Assembly: GCF_048984525.1 (NCBI RefSeq)
Contig: NZ_JBMGJC010000008.1
Coordinates: forward strand, 1-64,000
DNA length: 64,000 bases
Source of the DNA: Syntrophopropionicum propionicicum_A
GTDB taxonomy: Bacteria; Bacillota; Desulfotomaculia; Desulfotomaculales; Pelotomaculaceae
Reading direction: 5' to 3'
A program made the position numbers and the translations under genes. The notes under the pieces were generated by a model. It did no database searches and was not told the origin of the DNA. It saw only the letters and a program-made list of their open reading frames with translations. Of this stretch, positions 51,130 through 60,438 are shown in pieces (the stretch's first letter is position 1; every line of letters starts with the position of its first letter).

Positions 51130-52335
51130 TTAAAATTCAACCGGCAGCGCGTAATTCAGCACTTTCCTGAACCTGGCCCGGACAAATTTTTCCATCCAGG
51201 GCCCGGCAAAGGACAGCCTGCCTGACAGCCAGGACGGGTAGTCGATATCCCCATGCGTGGCTATGGTGTACTGCCAAAAAGGCCGGCTGAGGAACCTGAT
51301 CACCGTGTCCATTTCATGGTCTGTCATAGACAAAAAGATATTCCTGTGCCAGAGGGCGTTTTTTATTTCCTTACCCATCTTCTTTTCCCACAGGCGCTGG
51401 TACTCGGAAAGGTCCTCCATGGAAAAACTCTCCCGCGAAAGCGCCTTTGACGCTACCTGCGAGCAGAGTTCCGCGCCCAGGAGGCCCAGGAACAGACCTC
51501 CGCCTGATATTGGCTTGGTCTGGCAGGCGGCGTCGCCTACCAGCATTATTTTATCCCCGTATATTCTTGGCGGAATGCCGATAGGGACGGCGCCGCCCGT
51601 GTGGCGTACCACCTTCATCCCATTAAATATTCCGGGATAAGAATCGACCATCTTTTTAAAATAACAGGCGGGGTGGCTGTCGCTGCCGCTGACGCCGATA
51701 CCCGCCCTGGCGTGCCCGGAGCCTACCGGGATGACCCAGCCGAACCAACCGGGGGCGGTATTTCTGCCTAAAAAAATGTGGACCATATCTTTATCATGGC
51801 ATTTCATTTCTACTTCAACGGCATACATGCGGATCACTTCAGATGACCGGCTGGCGCCTATAAACCTAGCTGCCTGTGAGTTCGCGCCATCCGCCCCGAT
51901 CAGCAGGCGGGCGGCTGCTGATATCTCTTTTTTACGAGATTTTAAAACCACGTGGACTTTTTCAGGTCCGCAGCCCCGCACGTCCAACCTGACCCCGGTA
52001 ATGATCTCAGCGCCGCTACCCCGTGCTTTTTCCGCCAAACCGCGGTCAAAGGCGGCGCGGTCAATTACCAGGGCATACGATTTTTTGCCCCTGAAAGCAA
52101 GCTTTTCTCCGCCCGGGGAGTGGATAAAAGCGCCATGGACCTCATTTAGGACAATGTCCCGTGATATCCCGGCCGTTTTCAGAGTCCGCGGGCTTACCAG
52201 GCCGGCGCATTGCAAAGGTTCACCGATATCCCTGTGCTCTTCAGCTACCATTACTTTATAACCGCTCCCGGCGATAAGCCCGGCGGCCCTGCAGCCCGCG
52301 GGTCCGCCTCCTGCTATAAGAACATCGTAATTCAT
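51130..52335 (-). CDS. Geranylgeranyl reductase-family FAD protein
   Basis: About 401 residues from the Met of MNYDVLIAGGGPAG; AAAGGA lies 11 bases before it, and the longer reading starts with a poor context. It has a GxGxxG-type FAD fold (DVLIAGGGPAGCRAAGLIAG), AEEHRDIGEPLQCAGLVSP, LLIGADGANSQAARFIG and a late VGDAACQTKPISGGGLFLGL. The family saturates isoprenoid double bonds or acts on related lipids, working at the membrane. The substrate is unknown. A terminator follows. Confidence 0.8.
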   Translation of the reverse strand: MNYDVLIAGGGPAGCRAAGLIAGSGYKVMVAEEHRDIGEPLQCAGLVSPRTLKTAGISRDIVLNEVHGAFIHSPGGEKLAFRGKKSYALVIDRAAFDRGLAEKARGSGAEIITGVRLDVRGCGPEKVHVVLKSRKKEISAAARLLIGADGANSQAARFIGASRSSEVIRMYAVEVEMKCHDKDMVHIFLGRNTAPGWFGWVIPVGSGHARAGIGVSGSDSHPACYFKKMVDSYPGIFNGMKVVRHTGGAVPIGIPPRIYGDKIMLVGDAACQTKPISGGGLFLGLLGAELCSQVASKALSRESFSMEDLSEYQRLWEKKMGKEIKNALWHRNIFLSMTDHEMDTVIRFLSRPFWQYTIATHGDIDYPSWLSGRLSFAGPWMEKFVRARFRKVLNYALPVEF

Positions 52336-52536
52336 ATATAAAAATTTCCTTTGTTTCCATTTCATACCATCAATATATAATTAGATTAAATTTTTAATTT
52401 CCCTTTTCTATCGAGAAAAAAATTCCCACAAAATCCCACCTATTGCGACTGGACTGAAAATGTATTAAAAACCAGTCCTGCTGATTTCTAATTACGCGCA
52501 CAAACCTGGCCTGATGGCTGCCGCCGGAAGGCATAT

Positions 52537-52568
52537 AAAAGCCGCCTGTTTTAAAAAACCGGCGGCAC
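52537..52568 (-). terminator. Terminator after the PAS-GGDEF-HD-GYP gene
   Basis: GCCGCC and GGCGGC pair with a loop containing TTTTAAAAAA, followed by TTTTAT on the minus strand. It lies about 35 bases past the gene. Confidence 0.65.
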
Positions 52569-52600
52569 GTTTAATTATGGTATAAAAACAGAGTGCTTGA

Positions 52601-54841
52601 TCATGGAGATTTTAATTTAAAACTGTCCCCTGATTTTGTCACTTCGACAAACTTTTCAACTATATCCGGGGCAAATTGTTTTCCCGCGAATTTTCTCAAC
52701 TCATTTAACGCATCATCGTGGGACATCGCCTTCCTGTAGGGACGGTCGCTGGTCATCGCGTCGTAAGCGTCAGCGACGGCGAGAATACGGCATTCCAGCG
52801 GGATAGCCTCACCTTTCAGCCCCAGGGGATAACCGCTGCCGTCCCACCATTCATGGTGTTTTAAAATCCATTCGGCGATTGGAGAAAGGTCGGGAGATGA
52901 CATGGCGATACGGTATCCTATTTCACAGTGCCTCTTCATCTCGCTGAACTCTTTGCTGGTAAGAGGTCCGGGTTTAAAAAGAATACTGTCCTGTATACCG
53001 ACTTTCCCGATGTCGTGGAACTGCGACAGCAGCTTTAAGTCGTTGATCCTGCTTTCCGGCAGCGATATGGAACGGGCCAGGGCGGCGACCAAGTCCTGCA
53101 GCCTGTCTGCGTGACCTTCGGTGATAAAATCCCTTTCCTTCAAGGTTTTCATCAGTGTCTGGACAATGGCGCTCCTGCCGCTGCTATTGCTGTGGAGCTT
53201 CTCGCGGTACATATTATTGTCAGCCTGCTTAAAGAGGGCTTTGATGTCGGAGGTATCTTCCGTCACCGCATATCCTATGGACATGCTTAAAGGCATGTCG
53301 CCGTTTATTTTGTTGTGCTGTCTGATAGCATCCCTGATCCTCCCGCAGGCTTTCTCCACCTCTTTTTGGCCGGTGTCGCAAATAAGCACCGCGAACTCGT
53401 CGCCTCCGATCCTGGCTACTACCTCATTTTTATCAAAGCACTTTTTAATAACGCCCGCGGCCGCAAAAAGCAGGGCGTCCCCTTTGTCGTGACCAAGGGT
53501 GTCGTTGACAAGCTTTAGCCCGTCCACGTCACAGATAATCATGCCGGCAGTCTGGTTAAGCCATAGATGGCGCATCTCTTCCTGGAAGTGGTTTCTGTTG
53601 TAGAGTCCTGTCAGTGCGTCGTAAATCCCGTAGTACCTCAGCATGTCAGTGGTTTTCTTCCATTCGCTGATGTCCCGGATGGTCTCGATGGCGCCTGCCA
53701 TAATGCCGCTGCTGTCATAAACGGGAGATGCCGCCCCCCACAGGTGAGCCCCTTTTCCCCGCAAGTAATATGGCGTGTAAGCTTCGCCGACAAGTGAATT
53801 TTCTTTCCTTATAATCCTGTCGTATTCTTTCTCAACAGACTGGTCAGGCTTGAGGACCAGGTCTATCAGCATCGGCCTGCTTACCCCGTAAAATAATACG
53901 GAATAGTCGTCCCTGCCGAGCATCTCCCGCCTGCTTTTACCTGTCATTTCCTCAATGGCGCGGTTCCATTCAATAACTCTGCCTTCTTCGTCAATAACAA
54001 AGGTGGCGTCAGGCAGAAACTCGATTATGTTGTGCAGCCTCTGGTGGGCGGCGCGGCGGTCTTCCTCAGCCTGCTTTTGCCCGGTCAGGTCGGCGAAAAC
54101 CCCAAAGCAGCCGATTGCCCTCTTCCCTGACTTAATCAGGTTGGTGTGCAGGCAAACAGGGACCAGGCGGCCGTCGCTGGCACGCAGGTCAAACTCCCCC
54201 TTCCAGGGCTCGCCCCTGATTATGGTCCGGTATACCTCTTTTGCTTTTTCGGGGCTGTCATAGAGGACTGGCGCCCCGCCTGCGTTGTTTATTTCAGCGG
54301 ATGTATACCCGGTGAGTTTGAAAAAGGAGTCGTTGTGGTATAAAACGAACATGCCGTTTAAGTCGGTCAGCAGGACCGGGTTGCTGGTGCTGTTGAGAGC
54401 TTTTCTGGTGAGCAGGAGATCCTCCTCTTTATGCTTTAGCTCGGTTATATCGGTTATGATTCCTGTCAGGACTTTGGCCCTTTTGTTTCTTACTTCAATA
54501 ATGGAAGTGGCGCGGGTATAACGTATCTCACCATTTTTGCAAACCACGCGAAATTCGCTGGACGAGATGCTCCTCTTAACAGCCTGTTTAAGGGAAGCCA
54601 TGGCATCTGGCAGGTCATCGGGGCAAACAAACTCAGACAGGTAATGCCCGACCACCTCGCTGACATCATATCCTGTGAGCTGTTTTACAGTGGGGCTTAC
54701 AAACATAATCCTGCCCCTGCTGTTTATTTTATAAACAACGCCCTTGATGTTTTCAACCAGGGTGTTGAACTTTTTTTCCTGGTCCTGTCTGGATTGATAA
54801 TAATAAATGTTGCTTTTTTCAACGGATTTCAGAAGGCTCAC
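52601..54841 (-). CDS. PAS-GGDEF-HD-GYP signalling protein
   Basis: A 746-residue cytoplasmic c-di-GMP enzyme. Three PAS domains (about 25-140, 145-265, 275-395) sense unknown ligands; the first has VVYKINSRGRIMFVSPTVKQ. The GGDEF domain (about 400-560) has ARIGGDEFAVLI, so its synthase site is intact, without an obvious RxxD inhibitory site just before it. The C-terminal HD-GYP domain has FHDIGKVGI and HHEWWDGSGYP, the full phosphodiesterase signature. Both activities appear present. The GTG start is 54841. It lies next to a PAS histidine kinase. Confidence 0.85.
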   Translation of the reverse strand: MSLLKSVEKSNIYYYQSRQDQEKKFNTLVENIKGVVYKINSRGRIMFVSPTVKQLTGYDVSEVVGHYLSEFVCPDDLPDAMASLKQAVKRSISSSEFRVVCKNGEIRYTRATSIIEVRNKRAKVLTGIITDITELKHKEEDLLLTRKALNSTSNPVLLTDLNGMFVLYHNDSFFKLTGYTSAEINNAGGAPVLYDSPEKAKEVYRTIIRGEPWKGEFDLRASDGRLVPVCLHTNLIKSGKRAIGCFGVFADLTGQKQAEEDRRAAHQRLHNIIEFLPDATFVIDEEGRVIEWNRAIEEMTGKSRREMLGRDDYSVLFYGVSRPMLIDLVLKPDQSVEKEYDRIIRKENSLVGEAYTPYYLRGKGAHLWGAASPVYDSSGIMAGAIETIRDISEWKKTTDMLRYYGIYDALTGLYNRNHFQEEMRHLWLNQTAGMIICDVDGLKLVNDTLGHDKGDALLFAAAGVIKKCFDKNEVVARIGGDEFAVLICDTGQKEVEKACGRIRDAIRQHNKINGDMPLSMSIGYAVTEDTSDIKALFKQADNNMYREKLHSNSSGRSAIVQTLMKTLKERDFITEGHADRLQDLVAALARSISLPESRINDLKLLSQFHDIGKVGIQDSILFKPGPLTSKEFSEMKRHCEIGYRIAMSSPDLSPIAEWILKHHEWWDGSGYPLGLKGEAIPLECRILAVADAYDAMTSDRPYRKAMSHDDALNELRKFAGKQFAPDIVEKFVEVTKSGDSFKLKSP

Positions 54842-55006
54842 CCGTTTCTCTCAAAAATCGCTGCAATTGACGCTGTCACAGCATCCCTTTTTTTTAAGAA
54901 TACAAATAAGACATTATTTATATTTTCGACCCAAAAATTACTAAACTTTAATTTTATTTGAAAATATACAGTATAATTCATGGAAATTTCCTATTTAAAT
55001 AAGATA

Positions 55007-55029
55007 CCGCCGGGCCAACAATCCGGCGG
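55007..55029 (-). terminator. Terminator after the PocR-PAS kinase gene
   Basis: CCGCCGG and CCGGCGG form a seven-pair stem 24 bases past the kinase stop. The following T run on the minus strand is weak. Confidence 0.5.
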
Positions 55030-55052
55030 CTTAATTAACATTTTGAAAAGAA

Positions 55053-57569
55053 TTAGTCTTCTCTTTTTATTTTTTTAAACCTGACATTAAAGGTTGTCCC
55101 TATAGGGCCTGTTTCCACTGTTATAGCTGCATCATGCCTGGCAGCAATGCTGTAACACACCGCCAACCCCAGCCCTGTACCGTTATCTTTAGTGGTAAAG
55201 AACGGTGTACCGATTTTTTCGAGCACATCGGGCTCAATTCCCTTACCGTGGTCCATTACCGCTAATACAACCTCGTTTCCTTCAGAAAACGTTTTTATTG
55301 TCAGTGTTCCGCCGGGGGACATCGCCTCAAGCCCGTTTCGGACGAGGTTCAGGATTAGCTGGCGGATCTCCTTTTCATCCAGGAGCAGGATCGGGATGTC
55401 ATCCAGATCTATTTCAATATGCTTGTCTGTGACTATAGCGTCAGCCGAAATCAACGGCAGGATGACCTTGACGATATGGTTCAGATCATGCGTTTTAAAC
55501 TCAACCGCCTTGTTTTTAGCCAGAGACAGGAATTCAGTGATGATTGAGTTGGCCCGGTCCAGTTCATCGATCATAAGGCTGAAATAATCCTTGTACTTGG
55601 TACAGTCATCTTTCTCCCCTAACATTTGCAGAAATCCGCGCACTGTGGTCATTGGGTTCCTTATCTCGTGGCCGATGCCGGCTGCCATCTCCCCCACCAG
55701 GTTTAATCTGTCCAGGCGGGCTATCTCCTTTCCCATACGCTTTTGTTCGGTAATATCTATACCTAATCCCAGTGCCAGCAAAGAACCGTCAACGTCATGG
55801 AAAGGATAGTAATAGGTGTGGTAGATCATGCCGGACAAAACAACTTCTTGTTCCATTGGCGTATTCTTTTCCAGTACGCTCATTATGGGACAGTCCGTAC
55901 AGGGGACTTCCCGCCGGTGAAAAATTTTATAACAGGGTTTTCCCTTTATATCACCAAAACTTTCACGAACTTTTTTATTGGTAAAAACCAATGAATAATC
56001 CGGCGCAATAAGGGAGACTGCTGCAGGCAGTTTTTCCAGGAGTGAGAATAGCCTTAGCCGCTCGGTTTCAAGCGCCTCCTCCGCCTTTTTACGGTCCATT
56101 ATCTCTTTTTGAAGTCCCTTATTAGCCATATCGAGGTCTTTGGTCCTTTCCCAGACCAGTTCTTCAAGAAAATCACGGTGTTTCTTCAGCTCGTTCTGCA
56201 GACGCTTGCGGTCGGTAATATCACGGGCGATACCCGCCGTTCCGATGACCTGCCCGTTTTCGTCGAGGATTGGAACTTTAATAGTTTCGATCCAGGTTTG
56301 CTGACCACTACTGTCTATTAAGGGCTCTTCAACCTGTTTCATCCTCCCCGATATAATAACCTGCCGGTCATCGGCCAGGTACCTCTCAGCCAGTTCTTTC
56401 GGCCAAATGTCGAAATCCGTTTTTCCCACTAGATCTTCTGGTTTTACGCCGCAAGCCATTCCAAAAGGCTGATTGACAGCAATAAAACGGCTTTCCCGGT
56501 CCTTGAGCCAGGCGAGGTCCGGAATGCTGTCCAGCAGCGCTTTTTCCTGCATCAGGGTTTCCTGCAGGGTTTTATTTACTCTCACCAGTTCAGATGTCCT
56601 TTCCTCGACCTGCTGGTCCAGTTCCGCGGTCTGTTTTTGCAGCGCTTCCTCAACCTGCTTTCGCTCTGTAATATCAATCAACGTACCGGCCATACGCAGC
56701 GGCCGGCCTTTTTCGTCCCTTTTTACCACTTTGCCTCTGCTTATAACCCATTTCCACTCGCCGGCTCCGGTTATCAGCCGGTATTCGGCGTTACAGCGAG
56801 TTGTCTTTCCTTCCAGGCGCTCGTTTAACATCCTTGTAACTAATGGGATATCATCGGGGTGGACAAACATTTTCCAGGAACGTGCGTTCGGTTCGATTGT
56901 CCCCGGTTCATACCCAAACACTTCAAAACAGCGCGGGCTGAAATATGTGTAGCCCGTTTCAATATCCCAATCCCAAAAACCGTCGTGGCTCTCCTCCAGG
57001 ACCAGCCTCAAACGTTCTTCCCGCTCTTTCAAAACCTTGTCCGACGCCTCCAGCTGGCGTTTTTTCTCCAGCCCCAGCATAGCTAAGAATTGGGCCTGCT
57101 GAGAGAAAAACATCATTATGGATTCGACCCGTTCTTTTGGGATAATCGGCACCAGGCGGAGCGCCTCGATGTAGGCAGTTTCATCAAATCCGTACTCCCG
57201 CGCCTGGCGGCGGAAAAACTCCTCATCGGGCGGCTCATGCAGTAACTGACCCAGGAATATGGTAGCCAAATGCTGCCCCTCCACGATGATAGGGGTGCCA
57301 TAATCCATAAGGCCGTTCAAACACCTATACCCGACAAAAGGCCCATCTTGCAATTGTTCAGAAATATATCTGTTGCTGATCAGGCATTTGTCTTCAGTCT
57401 GTTTACAGACACGGTGAAACTTGGTGCAGATATCCTGCCAGCCTATCCCGCTCAGGACGGTGCCGTCGACATCATGAATGCCGTGTGGTATACCTGTCGC
57501 TTCATAAAAAGAGTTCATCAATTTCTGAAGACGCTGAATATCTACAAGATCTGAAAACTTGTATTTCAT
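55053..57569 (-). CDS. PocR-PAS sensor histidine kinase
   Basis: About 838 residues, starting at the Met of MKYKFSDL (GAGGTGG upstream). Residues 1-175 are a PocR-type sensory domain (SDLVDIQRLQKLMNSFYEAT, CTKFHRVCKQTEDKC, DYGTPIIVEGQHLATIFLGQ). Three PAS regions follow. The kinase core has the H-box GIGHEIRNPM, the N-box LILNLVRNGLEAM, and ATP-binding motifs DHGKGIEPDVLEKIG and GTGLGLAVCYS. No TM segment is seen, so it should sense a cytoplasmic signal. The partner response regulator is not adjacent. Confidence 0.85.
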   Translation of the reverse strand: MKYKFSDLVDIQRLQKLMNSFYEATGIPHGIHDVDGTVLSGIGWQDICTKFHRVCKQTEDKCLISNRYISEQLQDGPFVGYRCLNGLMDYGTPIIVEGQHLATIFLGQLLHEPPDEEFFRRQAREYGFDETAYIEALRLVPIIPKERVESIMMFFSQQAQFLAMLGLEKKRQLEASDKVLKEREERLRLVLEESHDGFWDWDIETGYTYFSPRCFEVFGYEPGTIEPNARSWKMFVHPDDIPLVTRMLNERLEGKTTRCNAEYRLITGAGEWKWVISRGKVVKRDEKGRPLRMAGTLIDITERKQVEEALQKQTAELDQQVEERTSELVRVNKTLQETLMQEKALLDSIPDLAWLKDRESRFIAVNQPFGMACGVKPEDLVGKTDFDIWPKELAERYLADDRQVIISGRMKQVEEPLIDSSGQQTWIETIKVPILDENGQVIGTAGIARDITDRKRLQNELKKHRDFLEELVWERTKDLDMANKGLQKEIMDRKKAEEALETERLRLFSLLEKLPAAVSLIAPDYSLVFTNKKVRESFGDIKGKPCYKIFHRREVPCTDCPIMSVLEKNTPMEQEVVLSGMIYHTYYYPFHDVDGSLLALGLGIDITEQKRMGKEIARLDRLNLVGEMAAGIGHEIRNPMTTVRGFLQMLGEKDDCTKYKDYFSLMIDELDRANSIITEFLSLAKNKAVEFKTHDLNHIVKVILPLISADAIVTDKHIEIDLDDIPILLLDEKEIRQLILNLVRNGLEAMSPGGTLTIKTFSEGNEVVLAVMDHGKGIEPDVLEKIGTPFFTTKDNGTGLGLAVCYSIAARHDAAITVETGPIGTTFNVRFKKIKRED

Positions 57570-57690
57570 TTTTATGTACCACCTCAATTAATAGTTAAGG
57601 ATCTTGTATTTTCTTCAACTAATTATACAATTGATGACATAACTCCTTTGGGAATAATGTCGAATAATGTCTCTTATAAAAGATACTTAT

Positions 57691-57715
57691 AAAAAGCCGG
57701 GGCGTTTGCCCCGGC
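57691..57715 (-). terminator. Terminator after yvrJ
   Basis: GCCGGGGC and GCCCCGGC form an eight-pair stem with a short loop, and an A-run before it reads as T on the minus strand. It lies about 65 bases past the yvrJ stop. Confidence 0.8.
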
Positions 57716-57777
57716 GTTGTTTATATTATCCCTGAAAAGCAGATGGCTATAGCATTAATCCCTATTTACCAGCCCCG

Positions 57778-57918
57778 TTAATTATCAGCCACCGCTTCGG
57801 CCAGCCTGGTGATGCTGGCGGCCAGGGCTTCCAGCTTGTTCTCGATTCTCACCAGCAGGTATACCGCAACGGTTATGGGAAATCCCACGTTGCCCACTGC
57901 CTGGAGGATATTATCCAG
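57778..57918 (-). CDS. YvrJ-family small membrane protein, probable CTG start
   Basis: A 46-residue frame with one hydrophobic segment. LQAVGNVGFPITVAVYLLVR followed by IENKLEALAASITRLAE is the YvrJ pattern. The best-placed initiation codon is CTG at 57918, eight bases after AAAGGAGG. An in-frame GTG at 57927 overlaps that ribosome site and so is too close. No ATG or TTG fits. These proteins may act as small membrane/holin-like components, usually with DUF2922 and DUF1659, as here. Low-cost annotation but recognisable. Confidence 0.75.
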   Translation of the reverse strand: MDNILQAVGNVGFPITVAVYLLVRIENKLEALAASITRLAEAVADN

Positions 57919-57946
57919 TGTGAACACCTCCTTTAAGAAAATGAAA

Positions 57947-58010
57947 GGGCACGGCGTTACCCCTTCTCTGCAGCAGCCGGCCTTGAGAAGTTATGGATGA
58001 CACCGTGCCC
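57947..58010 (-). other. Hairpin structure between yvrJ and DUF2922
   Basis: GGGCACGG (57947-57954) pairs with CCGTGCCC (58003-58010), and inside TTCTC (57964-57968) pairs with GAGAA (57985-57989). This two-layer stem fills most of the 138-base gap between the two genes. It may stop or pause transcription or stabilise the operon mRNA. No known RNA family was matched. Confidence 0.4.
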
Positions 58011-58056
58011 GGAGCGGGTGCGGTCACCCGCGCTTTATATGAACGCCCGAAGTGGT

Positions 58057-58290
58057 TTAAGCGGGCGGGTCGTAAAGATCGTTGGTAGTGCTGTCAACAA
58101 CCTTGATGTCCTGCTTTGCTACCAGGTCGCCGCCGGGGCTGGTAAAGATATTCCGGGCAATAACCAGGTCCATAGCCGCTTCGATCTCAGCGGCGGTCAG
58201 GTCGCCGCGGGGGTTGTCCAGGGAAATGATGACATTCCTGCCGGCCTGGCTGGTGAAGACCATGCGCAGTGTTTTGGTGGTTGTGGCCAA
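58057..58290 (-). CDS. DUF2922 family protein
   Basis: A 77-residue protein with the DUF2922 pattern: TLRMVFTSQAGRNVIISLDN, PRGDLTAAEIEAAMDLVIAR, then NDLYDP. The family is found in Firmicutes beside DUF1659 and YvrJ genes, as it is here. Its function is unknown. It is the middle gene of the trio. Confidence 0.85.
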   Translation of the reverse strand: MATTTKTLRMVFTSQAGRNVIISLDNPRGDLTAAEIEAAMDLVIARNIFTSPGGDLVAKQDIKVVDSTTNDLYDPPA

Positions 58291-58327
58291 TACGCTTCCT
58301 CCTTTCTATTTGAATAATTGATATATA

Positions 58328-58552
58328 TTAGACCTGCACCAGCTGGGCGCCATCGACACGGGAGATACCGTTCAATGTGTATCCCTGCAGGCCGGCGATC
58401 GCTGCGGCGACGTCGAAAAGATCCTGGTCAGCAGCGGCAGGCTTGACATTGTTCAGGTTTTTGCTGCGGTAGACCGGGTTGCCGCCTTCATCAACACCAA
58501 CGTTGAGTTCCAGCCTGAGCACAGAGCTTGTGGGGACCTTGTTTACAGCCAT
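58328..58552 (-). CDS. DUF1659 family protein
   Basis: A 74-residue protein. SSVLRLELNVGVDEGGNPVY, RSKNLNNVKPAAADQDLFDV and AAAIAGLQGYTLNGISRVDG match DUF1659. It is the upstream gene of the DUF1659-DUF2922-YvrJ set, all on the same strand. The role is unknown. AGGTGA occurs before the ATG. Confidence 0.85.
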   Translation of the reverse strand: MAVNKVPTSSVLRLELNVGVDEGGNPVYRSKNLNNVKPAAADQDLFDVAAAIAGLQGYTLNGISRVDGAQLVQV

Positions 58553-58631
58553 TATTTCACCTCCTTACCAGGTGCAGGCTTGTTTTTTCACCTACACCGC
58601 TTAATGTTGTCTGAGGGGGCAAATAAAAACA

Positions 58632-58671
58632 TTTGGGGCAGGTAAATGCTTAATATTTGCCCTGCCCCAAA
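58632..58671 (-). terminator. Hairpin downstream of cwlD
   Basis: TTTGGGGCAG pairs with CTGCCCCAAA (outer ten pairs), with a partly paired inner region. It lies between the cwlD stop and the DUF1659 gene; TGTTTTTATTT follows on the minus strand. Confidence 0.55.
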
Positions 58672-58770
58672 CACATGTTCTATTGTTATATTAGCAAAAT
58701 GGTAATAGCCTGTCAATAGAAAAAACAATTTCCATGGTAAGTTATTAATGACATAAATCGACATAATGCA

Positions 58771-58796
58771 AGGCGGGATAAGTCCCGCCCTACAAC
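58771..58796. repeat. CCCGCCCTACAA hairpin repeat, copy 1
   Basis: GGCGGGA and TCCCGCC form a stem, followed by CTACAA. A related hairpin ending in the same CCCGCCCTACAA occurs at 61158-61180. It lies downstream of the cwlD gene. Confidence 0.55.
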
Positions 58797-58890
58797 AAAA
58801 CACCTTGATATTCACGACTCACGACTCATGTCCAACGAATCAAATGCCAAGCGGATCAACGCCATGGATATTTATCTGCAACCTTTAATT

Positions 58891-59715
58891 TTACGGCTCC
58901 TTCAACGTTTTCTGCTCCTGCTCTTTGAAAGTCTGGATCAGCTTATCATTTTCCGGCGGCCTCTGGACGGGAGGGTTCTCCAGGGCAAAATACTTCACAG
59001 CCCCGGCATATATGGCCCAGGCCAGCTTGCCCTGGTAGGCCGGGTCAAGCAGCAGCTTTTCCTCGGCTTCATTTGAAATGTACCCCGCCTCCACCACCAC
59101 CGCGGCCATTGACGTGTTCCTGGTAATGTAGTAATCCACCGCAGCCGGCTGGCTGCCGGTGTTTTTTAAAACCTGGGCGAGCTCCGACTGCATATGCCGG
59201 CCGGCTTTGCCGCCCTGGACCGCTCCCCGCTGGTAATATACCCGGGCGCCGCTGCGGTCTGCGGCGGGAGAGTTGTTTACATGGACGCTTATATAAAGGT
59301 CAGCCCTGTTATCGTTGGCGATGGCTACACGCCTTTCCAGGTCCTCCCTTTTTTTTGCCGTCAGCCCGGCTGTGACCGGGTTACTGAGGTCGCTGTCAGT
59401 TTCCCTGGTCATCAGGACCATGGCGCCGGCCTGGGCCAGGTTGTCCGCCAGGAGCCTGCTCACGGCAAGGGTAATTTCCTTCTCCAAGGCGCCGCTTTTA
59501 CCGGCCACACCCGTATCAGCACCGCCGTGGCCGGGGTCCACCACGATCACCCTGCTGGCCAGCGCCTGGGACATAGCTGTGACAGCCTGCCTCTCAGCCC
59601 TGTCATTCTGCGCCCTGGTCAGGTAGAAAGAGAGGAAAACCAGGGCTACCAGAGCGGCCAGGTACCGTTTCCTGATTCTTATCGTTTTTATAATTACGGG
59701 AGACAAAACAATCAC
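58891..59715 (-). CDS. cwlD: N-acetylmuramoyl-L-alanine amidase CwlD
   Basis: A 274-residue protein with an N-terminal TM/signal anchor (about 15-35) and a single amidase_3 domain. Zinc-binding residues are visible in VVDPGHGGADTG, the glutamate in ALEKEITLAV, and SVHVNNS; the catalytic end is VVVEAGYISN. CwlD makes muramic-delta-lactam in spore cortex together with PdaA. The length and context fit CwlD rather than general autolysins. The C-terminus extends about 30 charged residues further. Confidence 0.85.
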   Translation of the reverse strand: MIVLSPVIIKTIRIRKRYLAALVALVFLSFYLTRAQNDRAERQAVTAMSQALASRVIVVDPGHGGADTGVAGKSGALEKEITLAVSRLLADNLAQAGAMVLMTRETDSDLSNPVTAGLTAKKREDLERRVAIANDNRADLYISVHVNNSPAADRSGARVYYQRGAVQGGKAGRHMQSELAQVLKNTGSQPAAVDYYITRNTSMAAVVVEAGYISNEAEEKLLLDPAYQGKLAWAIYAGAVKYFALENPPVQRPPENDKLIQTFKEQEQKTLKEP

Positions 59716-59835
59716 CCTTTCTGTTTATTTCATCTGCCCGGGCATTAGTGGATTGAAGGTTTGTCCTATTTACAGCCGAAAAGCCTGTTCCATATTATGT
59801 ATGCCAGCGGCCGTGATAATATGAAAAATTTTATG

Positions 59836-60438
59836 TTACCTTAATACCGCCGGAGTTATGAAAGCCTCAACATACGCCGCCGCCAGGAATATCGGGATTA
59901 AAACCGCTGTGATCACCAGGCACAGCTCTTTCTTGTACCTTTCAAGCTGCTCAGCGGGCAGCAGCACCAGTTTAAGCCCGAGCGCCCCCGCCAGAAACAG
60001 CCCGGTCAGTTCAAAAACGCCGTGGGTCATAATCCCGGCTGCCAGCCATTTAACCCCGTACCCGTGCATTCTCAGCATATTTAGCACGGAGCCGATGATC
60101 AGGCCGTTCAGGATCAGCAGAATAGCCACCGAAACGCCCCTGGTGCGCCGGGCCAGTGCTATCGTGAGCAGGACCGCGGTTATGTTTTTGATAAATATTG
60201 AGGCCGCGGCGGCTGCCCCTGATCCTCCCATGGCCTGTGCCATCCCGTTTATGCCATTGATTGAGGGCTTCAGCAGCAATTCGTAGGCCGGAAGCGCCAG
60301 CACGGGTTCCAGCAGGCCTCCGGCCAGGACCGCGGCGGCAAAAACGGCCATTGATATTAGAAAAAGGCTGGCGCCGCTGTAAGGCCTTTTGCGTATGGAC
60401 AATAATTTCGCGTCCAGAATCCTGTAAAGTAATATCAC
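59836..60438 (-). CDS. SpoIIM-family membrane protein
   Basis: A 200-residue protein with five TM segments and the family signature HGVFELTGLFLAGALGLKL, preceded by NGLIIGSVLNMLRMHG. In Bacillus, SpoIIM, SpoIID and SpoIIP drive septal wall thinning and engulfment. Not every member is the true sporulation paralogue; the present sequence lacks neighbours spoIID or spoIIP, so I keep it at family level. It lies 120 bases upstream of cwlD. Confidence 0.75.
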   Translation of the reverse strand: MILLYRILDAKLLSIRKRPYSGASLFLISMAVFAAAVLAGGLLEPVLALPAYELLLKPSINGINGMAQAMGGSGAAAAASIFIKNITAVLLTIALARRTRGVSVAILLILNGLIIGSVLNMLRMHGYGVKWLAAGIMTHGVFELTGLFLAGALGLKLVLLPAEQLERYKKELCLVITAVLIPIFLAAAYVEAFITPAVLR

